Shown here: piece after piece, positions 44,467 through 52,608 of the stretch
Layout: the number at the start of each line of letters is the position of its first letter
Position numbering within the stretch: position 1 is the first letter of the stretch
Source of the DNA: Microbispora siamensis
Lineage (GTDB): Bacteria > Actinomycetota > Actinomycetes > Streptosporangiales > Streptosporangiaceae
Direction: 5' to 3'
DNA: 64,000 nucleotides
Assembly: GCF_016863095.1 (NCBI RefSeq)
Contig: NZ_BOOF01000020.1
Span: forward strand, 1-64,000
Notes under the pieces: generated by a model
Database searches by the model: none
What the model saw: the letters and a program-made list of their open reading frames with translations, nothing else
What the model was told of the DNA's origin: nothing
Translations under genes and position numbers: made by a program

Positions 44467-44494
44467 CGTCGCGAGGCTCACGCCGCTCCTGACG
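44450..44494 (+). repeat. 19-bp direct repeat at a gene end
   Basis: GCTCACGCCGCTCCTGACG occurs at 44450-44468 and again at 44476-44494, 26 bases apart. The first copy encodes the last residues and stop of the DUF6157-like gene; the second repeats that end, including an out-of-place TGA. It looks like a small tandem duplication. Confidence 0.6.
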
Positions 44495-44602
44495 CCGCCC
44501 GTTCCCCACGCGGAGGCCGGGCCGTCCCCGGTTTGCCTCGACCGGCCCGGGGTACGCGGTTAGCGGACTTCAGCCGGGCGCGGCCGGGGGAGGGCGAGCG
44601 TC

Positions 44603-45271
44603 ATGAGCGATGTCGAACTCAGCGTGCGGATCCCGATCGGCGAGGTCGTGCTCGACGCCGACGTGGCGGTTCCCCGGGAGGCCAGAGGAGCGGTGCTGTT
44701 CGCCCACGGCAGCGGCAGCGGCCGGCACAGCCCGCGCAACCGCTACGTCGCCAGGGAACTGCAGCGGGCCGGACTGGCCACGGTCCTGGCCGATCTGCTC
44801 ACGGCGGAGGAGGAGCGCGTCGACGCCGTCACCGGCCACCTGCGCTTCGACATCGGCCTGCTCGCCGACCGGGTGGGCGCGCTGGCCGACCGGCTGCCGG
44901 AGGACGAGGTCGTCGGCGGCCTGCCCATCGGCCTGTTCGGCGCGAGCACGGGCGCCGCCGCCGCGCTCGTCGCCGCGGCGACGCGGCCCGGCGGTGTCGG
45001 GGCGGTGGTGTCCAGGGGCGGCAGGCCCGATCTCGCCGCGGGCGCGCTCCGCTCGGTGCGCCAGCCGACGCTGCTGATCGTGGGGGAGCATGACTCCGTC
45101 GTCCTCGACCTCAACCGGGAGGCGATGCGCGCGATCACCGCGCCGGTACGGCTGGAGATCGTGCCGCGCGCCACGCATCTGTTCGAGGAGCCGGGCGCGC
45201 TGGAGACGGTCGCGCGGCTCGCCCGCGACTGGTTCCTGCACCACCTGGCGGGTGGAACGGCCCCCGCGTGA
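44603..45271 (+). CDS. Alpha/beta hydrolase (dienelactone-hydrolase-like)
   Basis: A 222-residue hydrolase. The oxyanion segment is VLFAHGSGSGRHSPRN, the nucleophile elbow is LFGASTGAAAAL with Ser, the Asp lies in LIVGEHDSVVLDLN, and the His in IVPRATHLFEEPGA. This Ser-type group is related to dienelactone hydrolases and often sits beside phosphoribosyltransferase genes in other bacteria; no such gene is here. GGAGGGCGAGCG precedes the ATG. The aldo/keto reductase gene starts 24 bases behind its stop, so the two are probably cotranscribed. Confidence 0.87.
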   Translation: MSDVELSVRIPIGEVVLDADVAVPREARGAVLFAHGSGSGRHSPRNRYVARELQRAGLATVLADLLTAEEERVDAVTGHLRFDIGLLADRVGALADRLPEDEVVGGLPIGLFGASTGAAAALVAAATRPGGVGAVVSRGGRPDLAAGALRSVRQPTLLIVGEHDSVVLDLNREAMRAITAPVRLEIVPRATHLFEEPGALETVARLARDWFLHHLAGGTAPA

Positions 45272-45295
45272 GCTGCCCCGCTACGATCTGACCTC

Positions 45296-46273
45296 ATGGA
45301 ACAGCGCGTGTTGGGCAGGACGGGCAGGCAGGTCGGCGTCGTCGGGCTGGGGGCGTGGCAGCTCGGGGCCGACTGGGGCGAGGTGAGCGAGGCCGACGCC
45401 CTGGCCACGCTCAACGCCGCGGTCGACGCCGGGACCACCTTCATCGACACGGCCGACGTGTACGGCGACGGCCGCAGCGAGAAGATCATCGGGAAGCTGC
45501 TCAAGGAGCGGCCCGGCCTGACCGTGGCCACGAAGATGGGCCGCAGGGTGCAGCAGACGCCGGAGGTCTACACGCTGGACAACTTCCGCGCCTGGACCGA
45601 CCGCTCCCGCGCCAACCTGGGCGTCGACACGCTCGACCTGGTGCAGCTCCACTGCCCGCCGAGCGCCGTCTTCGAGACCGACGAGGTCTTCGACGCGCTC
45701 GACACGCTGGTCGCCGAGGGCGGCATCGCCGCGTACGGCGTGAGCGTGGAGACGGTGGCCGAGGCGCTGATCGCGATCGCGCGCCCCGGCGTGGCCACCG
45801 TGCAGATCATCCTCAACGCCTTCCGCCTGAAGCCGCTGGACGAGGTCCTGCCCGCCGCCGAGAAGGCCGGGGTGGGCATCATCGCCCGGGTCCCGCTGGC
45901 GAGCGGCCTGCTGTCGGGCAAGTACGGCCCGCAGACGGTCTTCGCCGAGGACGACCACCGCAACTTCAACCGCCAGGGTGAGGCGTTCGACGTCGGCGAG
46001 ACCTTCTCCGGGGTCGAGTACGGCGTGGGCCTCCAGGCGGTCGAGCGGCTGCGCGGCCTCGTGCCCGAGGGCATGACGATGGCGCAGTTCGCGCTGCGCT
46101 GGATCATCGACCAGCCCGGGGTCAGCGTCGTGATCCCCGGTGCCCGCAACCCTCAGCAGGCCGAGGCCAACGCGGCGGCGGCGCAGTTCCCGCCGCTGCC
46201 GGCCGAGACCCACGACACGGTCCGCGAGGTCTACGACGACCTGATCCGCCCGCAGGTCCACCACCGCTGGTGA
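45296..46273 (+). CDS. Aldo/keto reductase
   Basis: A 325-residue NADPH-dependent oxidoreductase that reduces aldehydes or ketones. The catalytic tetrad is visible: Asp and Tyr in FIDTADVYGDGRSE, Lys in TVATKMGRR and His in LVQLHCPP. The cofactor segment VVIPGARNPQQAEANAAAA lies near the C-terminus. The YajO/Tas-like subgroup it resembles has broad activity. It probably forms an operon with the preceding hydrolase. Confidence 0.92.
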   Translation: MEQRVLGRTGRQVGVVGLGAWQLGADWGEVSEADALATLNAAVDAGTTFIDTADVYGDGRSEKIIGKLLKERPGLTVATKMGRRVQQTPEVYTLDNFRAWTDRSRANLGVDTLDLVQLHCPPSAVFETDEVFDALDTLVAEGGIAAYGVSVETVAEALIAIARPGVATVQIILNAFRLKPLDEVLPAAEKAGVGIIARVPLASGLLSGKYGPQTVFAEDDHRNFNRQGEAFDVGETFSGVEYGVGLQAVERLRGLVPEGMTMAQFALRWIIDQPGVSVVIPGARNPQQAEANAAAAQFPPLPAETHDTVREVYDDLIRPQVHHRW

Positions 46274-46344
46274 CGACCCGTTCGGCGCCCGCCCGCGTGG
46301 GGTGACGCGCATCCGATCAGGGGGATCCGCTCGAATCACCCTAC

Positions 46345-47319
46345 GTGGAGACGTGGGAGACCACACGGAAGAGGGCGGCCGAGGCTGACGGCGCGCCTCC
46401 AGGGCGGTCCGGACCGCGCCCGGACGGGCCGCGCCCCGGCCGGTCGCATCGGAGCAGCGCCGACCTGAGCAGCGCCCGCCTGAGCGCCCGTGTGAGCAGG
46501 GCGTGGCTGCCCGGGGGCCGGCCGCCCGGAGGGTGGCCGTGTGGGCTGCCGGATGGTTCGCGGCTGAACGCGGCCGGCGTGGTCGCGCTGGCCGCGATGG
46601 TGGCCGCCCAGATCGCGACGGGACTGCGGCCCCAGGACCTGCGCCTCACCACCGCGGTCGTCGTCCTGCTCGCGGTGAGCGCACTCGCCTTCGCGGCGGC
46701 GGCGTACACCCCGCGCCGGGCTGCGGCCGCGTTCGCGGCGGCCGTGGCGGCCGGTTACGTCGCCGAGTGGATCGGCACGAGGACGGGCCTGCCCTTCGGC
46801 GACTACCGCTACACCGACGCCCTGTGGCCGCGGCCCGGCGGCGTCCCGCTGATCGTCGCCCTCGCCTGGGGCGGCATGGGCCTGGCCGCCCACGCCCTCG
46901 CCCGCCGTGTGGCGCCGCGTGGCCGGCCGGCGCCGATCCTCGCCGGAGCGCTGGCGCTCACCGCGTGGGATCTGTTCCTCGACCCGCAGATGCTCAGGCT
47001 CGGACTGTGGGTCTGGGCGGAGCCGGGGCCCTACCGCGGCGTGCCGCTCACCAACTTCGCCGGCTGGCTGCTGGTCTCCGTCCTGGTCATGGCGGTTCTC
47101 GACCGCCTCACCGGCCGTGCCGCCGCCGACCTACCAGCCTCGGGCGGACGGGCGGCGGGGACGACCGGGCTCGTCGTCCTCTACACGGTCATGGCGGTGA
47201 TGGAGACCGTCGGCTTCGCCGTGGTCTTCCGGCCGCCCGATCCGTTCGTGGCGGCCGCCGGAGGGCTCGCGATGGGCGCCTTCGCCCTGCTCGCGTGGGG
47301 GCGCGCATGGCGGAGGTGA
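46345..47319 (+). CDS. cruF: CruF-like carotenoid hydratase (DUF422)
   Basis: An integral membrane protein of up to 324 residues of the CruF/bisanhydrobacterioruberin hydratase family, which adds water across the terminal 1,2 double bond of acyclic carotenoids. The signatures GTRTGLPFGDYRYTD, AWDLFLDPQMLRLGLWVW and YRGVPLTNFAGWLL are clear, with about seven hydrophobic segments. The first 50 residues are Arg/Pro-rich and poorly supported; GTG 46492 is an alternative start. The gene opens a carotenoid block and overlaps the next gene by 13 bases. A hydroxyl made here could take the sugar from the glycosyltransferase encoded two genes on. Confidence 0.85.
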   Translation: METWETTRKRAAEADGAPPGRSGPRPDGPRPGRSHRSSADLSSARLSARVSRAWLPGGRPPGGWPCGLPDGSRLNAAGVVALAAMVAAQIATGLRPQDLRLTTAVVVLLAVSALAFAAAAYTPRRAAAAFAAAVAAGYVAEWIGTRTGLPFGDYRYTDALWPRPGGVPLIVALAWGGMGLAAHALARRVAPRGRPAPILAGALALTAWDLFLDPQMLRLGLWVWAEPGPYRGVPLTNFAGWLLVSVLVMAVLDRLTGRAAADLPASGGRAAGTTGLVVLYTVMAVMETVGFAVVFRPPDPFVAAAGGLAMGAFALLAWGRAWRR

Positions 47320-48890
47320 TCGTGGCCGGGGGCGGCGTCGGCGGCATGGTGGCCGCCCTGCTGCTCGCACGGGACGGGCACGACGTGCGGATCTACGAGC
47401 GGCTGCCCCGGCTCGGCGGCAAGCTGGCCGAGCACAGGCGGGACGGATTCACATTCTCGATCGGCCCCTCGCTGCTCACGCTGCCCGGCCTCTTCCTCGA
47501 CCTCGGCGTGCCGCTCGAGTTGCTCGAACTCGACGAGCTGTGCCGCTATCGCTTCGCGGACGGCTCGACGCTGTCCACCTATCGGGACCCGGAGCGTACG
47601 GCGGAGGCGGTGGACCGGCTCGCGCCGGGCGAGGGCCGCAACTGGCGGGCCTTCCACCGCTGGGCCGAGCGCTGCCTGGCCGCCTCCGCGCGCACGTTCT
47701 TCGCGGGACCGCCGTCCGGGCCCGTCGTCGAGCCGCCGTACCGGCCGTCGGCGGGTCGGCGGCCCGGTGATCGGCCCGGTGATCGGCCCGGTGATCGGCT
47801 CGGAGATGGGCCGGGCGGGCCGGCGGGCGGGCAGCCGAGCGGGCCTCTCCCGCGCCCCCGGCTGGGCGACCTGCTCGCGGTCGCGCCGGGCCGCACCCTG
47901 CATGGTCTGGCGGGCCGCTTCTTCCGGGACGCCCGCCTGCGCCAGTACGTCGACCGCTACGCCACCTACGCCGGGTCGAACCCCTACCGGGCGCCCGCCG
48001 CTCTTGGCTGCGTCCCGGCCATCGAGCACGGTGACGGCGGGTGGTACGTGCGGGGCGGGCTGCCCCGCCTCGCCGACGCGCTGGCCGCGTCGCTCGACAA
48101 GGCGGGCGTCGAGATCCGTCTGGAGACCGAGATCACCGAGGTCGTCGCCGATGCGGAGCGGGTCGGCGGCGTCCGCACGGCCCTCGGCGAGACGGTCGGG
48201 GCCGACATCGTGATCGTCAACGCCGACGCGGCCTCCCTCTACGGGCGGCTCCTGCCCGACCGCGCCCGGCTGCGCAGGATCGCCCGGCTCGGCCTGTCGT
48301 CGTCCGCCTTCCTGATGCTCGCCGCCGTGGAGGGGCGGACCGAGGGCCTGGCGCACCACACGGTGGTGTTCTCGGCCGACTACCGGCGCGAGTTCGGCGA
48401 CATCTTCGACCGGCGGCGTCCGCCGGAGGACCCCACGGTCTACATCGGCTGCCCGGCGGTGGCCGACGCGACGCAGGCTCCCGCGGGCGCGGAGAGCTGG
48501 AGCATGCTGGTGAACGTCCCCGCCGGCGACCCCGCGCGCTGGCCGACGCCGCCCGAGGCGTACGCGGAGCTCGTCCTCGACCGGCTGGCGAGCCGGGGGT
48601 ACGACCTGTCCGGACGGCTGCGCTTCCTCGACCTGGTGACCCCGGCCGACCTGCGCGACCGGTACGGCGCGTGGGGCGGGGCGATCTACGGCGGCGCGTA
48701 CGGCGGCCCGTTCGCCCCTTTCCGCCGTCCCGGCAACCGGGGGCCCCGGCGCGGCCTCTACCTCGTCGGCGGGTCCGCGCATCCGGGAGGCGGGCTGCCA
48801 CTGGTGGCGATGGGCGGGCGGATCGTGGCCGCGCTGGTGCGCCGGGACTTCCCCCCTTCCGCGCGGCGGCCGAAGGAGGCGGGACGGTGA
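47307..48890 (+). CDS. CrtI/CrtD-type carotenoid desaturase
   Basis: A 527-residue FAD-dependent carotenoid oxidoreductase. The dinucleotide motif is VIVAGGGVGGMVAALLLARD and the C-terminal CrtI signature is YLVGGSAHPGGGLPLVAMGG. It is distinct from the second CrtI-type protein in this cluster (53544-55055), so it more likely performs a later step such as C-3',4' desaturation or methyl-group oxidation. A GDRPGDRPGDRLGDGPGGP insertion, encoded by 12-bp tandem repeats around 47760-47810, interrupts the middle of the protein. It overlaps cruF by 13 bases and the glycosyltransferase gene by 4. Confidence 0.88.
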   Translation: MAEVIVAGGGVGGMVAALLLARDGHDVRIYERLPRLGGKLAEHRRDGFTFSIGPSLLTLPGLFLDLGVPLELLELDELCRYRFADGSTLSTYRDPERTAEAVDRLAPGEGRNWRAFHRWAERCLAASARTFFAGPPSGPVVEPPYRPSAGRRPGDRPGDRPGDRLGDGPGGPAGGQPSGPLPRPRLGDLLAVAPGRTLHGLAGRFFRDARLRQYVDRYATYAGSNPYRAPAALGCVPAIEHGDGGWYVRGGLPRLADALAASLDKAGVEIRLETEITEVVADAERVGGVRTALGETVGADIVIVNADAASLYGRLLPDRARLRRIARLGLSSSAFLMLAAVEGRTEGLAHHTVVFSADYRREFGDIFDRRRPPEDPTVYIGCPAVADATQAPAGAESWSMLVNVPAGDPARWPTPPEAYAELVLDRLASRGYDLSGRLRFLDLVTPADLRDRYGAWGGAIYGGAYGGPFAPFRRPGNRGPRRGLYLVGGSAHPGGGLPLVAMGGRIVAALVRRDFPPSARRPKEAGR

Positions 48891-50236
48891 CGGCCAGGGC
48901 GGCCAGGGCGACCGAGGCGGCCAGGACGGCCAGGGCGACCGAGGCGGCCAGGGTGAACGGGACGGCCGGGCGCCCGCGGGCCGGGGCCGCCGCACGGGTG
49001 CTCGCCGCCGCCCAGGCGGTCGCCGCCGTCGTCGTGCTCGCACGGCTCGCCCGCGGCCGCCGGCGCCTTCCCCCGCTCGCCGCGCCTGTGCCGGACACGT
49101 CTCCCGGAAGCGGCCCGGCGGCGTGGATCGGCCGGGACGGAAGCCCGGGGGGTGGAAGTCCGGAAATCTCGGTGGTCATCCCGGCCAGGGACGAGGAGCG
49201 GCGGCTCGGCCCCTGCCTGCGGGCGGTGCTGGCCGACCCCGCCGTCACCGAGGTGATCGTGGTGGACGACGAGTCCTCGGACGGCACCGCGAGGCTCGCC
49301 GCCGCGTACGGGGCGACGGTGATGCGCGGATGCCCGCTGCCGGACGGCTGGGTGGGCAAGCAGTGGGCGCTGCACCAGGGACTCCGAAGGGCGCGCGGCG
49401 AGATCGTGGTCACCCTGGACGCCGACACCCGGCCGTGTCCCGGCCTGTTCGGCGCGCTCGCCGCCGCCCTCGCAGACCACGACCTGGTCAGCGCGGGCCC
49501 GCGGTTCGTCTGCGACGGCCTCGCCGAGCAGGCGCTGCACGCGTCGTTCCTCGCCACGCTGGTCTACCGGTTCGGCCCCATCGGGCCCCCGGCCCCGCCG
49601 CCGCCCCACCGGGTGGTGGCCAACGGCCAGTGCCTGGCCTTCCGGCGGGAGGCGATGCGGCGGGCCGACGGCTTCGCCCGGGTGCGCGGCCACATGACCG
49701 ACGACGTCGCGCTCGCCAGGACCCTGGCCGCCGACGGCTGGAGGGTCGGCTTCCTCGACGCGGGAGGCCTGCTGGAGGTCGACATGCACGAGTCGGCGGC
49801 CGAGGTGTGGCGGGAGTGGGGGCGTTCGCTGCCGCTGCGCGACGTCACCCGCCCCGCCTGGCAGGCCGCCGACCTCGCCGTCGTCTGGCTCGCCGCCGCG
49901 TTGCCCGCGCTCCGCCTGGCCGCCGGGCGGCCGACCCGGCTCGATCTGGCGCTGCTCGCCGTACGGGTGCTGCTGACCGCCGCGCTGCGGCGCAGCTATG
50001 CCCGTCCGGGCGCGGGCGTGGCGCTGTCGTTCCTGCTCGACCCGGCCACGGCCGTACGGCTGACGCAGGCGACGCTGCGGCCCGTCAGAACCTGGCGGAG
50101 CCGCGCCTATCACCCGGGCCGCCCCTACCTTCCTGGCCGCCGCGACCGGGCCGACCGCGCCGTCCCCGCGGCCTTCGCCGATGCCGTCAGGTGCGGCGCG
50201 CGGCCAGCGCCGCCTGCCCGAAACGCAGCCCGATGA
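48887..50236 (+). CDS. Family 2 glycosyltransferase, probable carotenoid glycosylation
   Basis: A 449-residue membrane-linked GT2 enzyme. The catalytic fold shows PEISVVIPARDEERRLGPCL, VIVVDDESSDGTARLAA, the DxD-like VVTLDADTRPCPG and GHMTDDVALARTLAADGW, followed by hydrophobic segments near the C-terminus. The type resembles CrtQ/CruG-like enzymes that glycosylate hydroxylated carotenoids. GTG 48887 overlaps the previous stop (GTGA) and has GGAGG upstream. The first 25 residues are an Ala/Arg/Thr repeat from a 27-bp tandem duplication. The last 50 bases overlap the antisense plsY gene. Confidence 0.88.
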   Translation: MTARAARATEAARTARATEAARVNGTAGRPRAGAAARVLAAAQAVAAVVVLARLARGRRRLPPLAAPVPDTSPGSGPAAWIGRDGSPGGGSPEISVVIPARDEERRLGPCLRAVLADPAVTEVIVVDDESSDGTARLAAAYGATVMRGCPLPDGWVGKQWALHQGLRRARGEIVVTLDADTRPCPGLFGALAAALADHDLVSAGPRFVCDGLAEQALHASFLATLVYRFGPIGPPAPPPPHRVVANGQCLAFRREAMRRADGFARVRGHMTDDVALARTLAADGWRVGFLDAGGLLEVDMHESAAEVWREWGRSLPLRDVTRPAWQAADLAVVWLAAALPALRLAAGRPTRLDLALLAVRVLLTAALRRSYARPGAGVALSFLLDPATAVRLTQATLRPVRTWRSRAYHPGRPYLPGRRDRADRAVPAAFADAVRCGARPAPPARNAAR

Positions 50237-50801
50237 GGCACATCAGCGCGCCGGTCGCGGCGACGTGGCCGATCGGCGCGAACGGCAGTTGCAGCAGCGG
50301 GATCGCGAAGACCCCGGCCCTGGCCCCGATCGCGAACGACCGCGTGAGCAGGAACGTCACCGCCAGAAGCGCGAGCGCGAGCACGAACGCGGGCGGGCAG
50401 AGCACCGCCATGCCCCCGGCGAAGGTCAGCACCGACCGCCCGCCGCGGAACCCGGCGAAGACCGGCCAGGCGTGCCCGATCATCGCGGCCCCCACCGCCA
50501 GATACGCCGCCGGGGCGCTCGGGCCGGTGACCACTCCCGGTCCGGTCGTGTGCGCGCCCCCCGCCAGCAGCCCGAGCAGCCCGGCGAGCACGCCCTTGGC
50601 CATGTCCCCGGCGAACACCGGCGCGGACGCCCGGCGGCCGAGCCGTTCGCGCACGTTCCAGAAGCCGGGGTTGCGGTCGCCCACCTCCCGGGGATCGACG
50701 CCCCGCCGCCCCGCGACCAGCACCGCCACCGGGATCGAGCCGAGAAGGTAGCCGCCGATGAGCGCCACCAGCATGGGGACGAGCGGCGGGAGCGTCGTCA
50801 C
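50187..50801 (-). CDS. plsY: PlsY-like acyl-phosphate acyltransferase, antisense in the carotenoid block
   Basis: A 204-residue membrane enzyme of the PlsY family, which transfers an acyl group from acyl-phosphate to the sn-1 hydroxyl of glycerol-3-phosphate. Motif 1 is [16 protein letters not shown], motif 2 [15 protein letters not shown] and motif 3 [20 protein letters not shown]. In motif 3 the usual GGKG reads GGRS, a departure from typical PlsY. GTG 50801 has the strong GGAGGTGGAAG upstream. The gene is opposite to its neighbours, overlapping the glycosyltransferase gene by 50 bases at one end and the CrtA-like gene by up to 44 at the other. A specialised role in carotenoid acylation is proposed. 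Confidence 0.88.
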   Translation of the reverse strand: MTTLPPLVPMLVALIGGYLLGSIPVAVLVAGRRGVDPREVGDRNPGFWNVRERLGRRASAPVFAGDMAKGVLAGLLGLLAGGAHTTGPGVVTGPSAPAAYLAVGAAMIGHAWPVFAGFRGGRSVLTFAGGMAVLCPPAFVLALALLAVTFLLTRSFAIGARAGVFAIPLLQLPFAPIGHVAATGALMCLIGLRFGQAALAARRT

Positions 50802-51510
50802 CTTCCACCTCCAGAGATACGCCGACCGGGGGGCGATGCGTCACATGGCCTTCGACCGCCCGGTGCTGCGCCGCACCGGCGGGCTGCTGTTCTGGCGGCT
50901 GCTCGGCACGGGCCGGGGGCCGTCGATGACCCTCGGCGCCGATCTGCGCCGCTGGGCGCTGCTCGCCGTCTGGCGGGACGAGCGGGCGCTGGAGGAGTTC
51001 CTGGCACGCTCGCCGATCCCCGCCAGGTGGCGGCGCGAGGCGACCGAGACCTGGCACGTACGGCTCGCGCCGACCGCCTCGCGCGGGCGCTGGAACGGCG
51101 TCGAGCCGTTCGTCCCCGTGGCCGGCGGTCCTGATGGGGGCCCTGATTGTGGCCCGCGCAGCGGCCCGGTGGCGGTGCTGACGCGGGCGTCGATCCGGCC
51201 GTCGCGGCTGGCCGCGTTCTACCGGTCCGTGCCCGCCGTCGAGCGGTCGCTGCGCGCCCAGGAGGGTTGCCTCGCCTCCGTCGGGCTGGGGGAGTGGCCG
51301 CTGGCCAGGCAGGCCACCTTCTCCCTGTGGCGCGACGCCGCCGCCGTACGCGCGTTCGCCTACGCCGGGCGGGCGCACCGCGAGGTCGTCGAACGGGTCC
51401 GTGCTCACGACTGGTACTCGGAAGAGCTGTTCGCCCGGTTCATCCCGTACGCGAGCGCGGGCACCTGGGACGGCGCCGACCCCCTCACCGATCCCCGAGC
51501 CGTCCCCTGA
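50758..51510 (+). CDS. Spheroidene monooxygenase (CrtA)-like protein
   Basis: A 250-residue protein resembling CrtA, which adds a keto group to acyclic carotenoids. The N-terminal strand [13 protein letters not shown], then [20 protein letters not shown], and the second half ([45 protein letters not shown]) follow the two-part CrtA pattern. GAGAAGG before ATG 50758 supports that start, and ATG 50773 is an alternative; both lie inside the 5' end of plsY on the other strand. The later ATG at 50836 would remove the first strand of the domain. It continues the plus-strand carotenoid block after the antisense plsY. Confidence 0.8.
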   Translation: MSATSMGTSGGSVVTFHLQRYADRGAMRHMAFDRPVLRRTGGLLFWRLLGTGRGPSMTLGADLRRWALLAVWRDERALEEFLARSPIPARWRREATETWHVRLAPTASRGRWNGVEPFVPVAGGPDGGPDCGPRSGPVAVLTRASIRPSRLAAFYRSVPAVERSLRAQEGCLASVGLGEWPLARQATFSLWRDAAAVRAFAYAGRAHREVVERVRAHDWYSEELFARFIPYASAGTWDGADPLTDPRAVP

Positions 51511-51557
51511 GCCCGGTGAGCCTCCTGAGCCGGACCCGGGCCCGGCCGCGTGGGAGA

Positions 51558-52607
51558 TCACCGCCCGGGGTGGATGGCGAGGCGGTCGCCGAGACGGGCC
51601 ACGACCTCGCCCTCGGCCAGGTCGCACGCCACCACGCAGGCCCTGGCGATGGTCCCGGCCCGGGAGGAGCCGTGCGCCACGACGACGGTGCGGGTGAGCC
51701 CGAGCAGGGCCGCGCCGCCGTGCGTCTCGGGGTCGTAGCGTCGCGCCACCCGGCCGAGGCCGGCGGACCCGGCCACGCCCTCCTGCGCCGCGAGGGCGAG
51801 CGTGGCGCGCACGGTCCCCTCCACGTTCTTCAGCACGACGTTGCCGGTGAAGCCGTCGGTGACGATCACGTCGACTGCCCCGGTGAGCACGTCGCCGCCC
51901 TCGACGTTGCCGTGGAAACGCAGCGGCATGCCGCGCAGCAGGGCCTCGGCCCGGCGGGTCAGCCGGTTCCCCTTGCCGGGCTCCGCGCCGATCGACAGCA
52001 GCCCCACGCGGGGGTCGGCCACGCCCAGCACGAGCTGCGCGTACGACGCCCCGAGCAGCGCGAACTGGGCGAGCATCTCCGGCGTCGGATCCACGGTCGC
52101 GCCGGCGTCGATCAGCACGGTGGCCCCTCCCGCCGTCGTCGGCAGCGCCACGGCCAGCGCGGGGCGCAGCACGGCGGGCGCGGTGCCCAGCCGGTCGACC
52201 GCGCAGGCGACCACGGCCCCGGTGGACCCCGCCGACACGAGCGCCGCGCCCGCTCCGGCCCGCACGAGGTCGAAACCGACGGCCAGGCTGGAGCCGACCA
52301 TGCGGACCGCACCCGCGCCCCGCTCGGTCATCGGCACGACGTCGGCGGCGTGCGCGACGTCGATCTCGCCCGCCGCCCCGAGCCGGGCCAGTTCCCGGCG
52401 TACGACCCCGGCCTGGCCGACGAGGACGACCGGCACGCCGTGCTCTCGCCACGCCTCGACCGCGCCCCGCACGATCTCCACGGGCCCGTGGTCCCCGCCC
52501 ATGGCGTCCACCACGACCGGCCGGGCCGGCACGCCCCGCTCGCGGGCGGGAATCCTCGGCCCGGGGACCGGACCGGCACCCGGCGCGGCGTCCTGCCCGG
52601 GATCCAC
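51558..52607 (-). CDS. plsX: PlsX-like phosphate acyltransferase in the carotenoid operon
   Basis: A 349-residue enzyme of the PlsX family, which makes acyl-phosphate from acyl-ACP. The family start VVVDAMGGDHGPVEIVRGA (after a polar extension of about 30 residues), MVGSSLAVGFDLV, LVSAGSTGAVVACA, and the C-terminal VIVTDGFTGNVVLKNVEGT are present. In most bacteria plsX lies near rpmF or fatty-acid genes; here it is the last gene of the crtE'-crtI-crtB operon, two bases behind crtB, with plsY close by. This looks like a dedicated acyl-phosphate supply for a carotenoid product. GAGGTGG precedes GTG 52607. Confidence 0.9.
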   Translation of the reverse strand: MDPGQDAAPGAGPVPGPRIPARERGVPARPVVVDAMGGDHGPVEIVRGAVEAWREHGVPVVLVGQAGVVRRELARLGAAGEIDVAHAADVVPMTERGAGAVRMVGSSLAVGFDLVRAGAGAALVSAGSTGAVVACAVDRLGTAPAVLRPALAVALPTTAGGATVLIDAGATVDPTPEMLAQFALLGASYAQLVLGVADPRVGLLSIGAEPGKGNRLTRRAEALLRGMPLRFHGNVEGGDVLTGAVDVIVTDGFTGNVVLKNVEGTVRATLALAAQEGVAGSAGLGRVARRYDPETHGGAALLGLTRTVVVAHGSSRAGTIARACVVACDLAEGEVVARLGDRLAIHPGR

Positions 52608-52608
52608 G

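Noticed and set aside
44450..44494. 19-bp direct repeat as a possible attachment site
   Set aside because: The copies are only 26 bases apart, with no integrase, tRNA gene or mobile element between them. A local duplication explains them.
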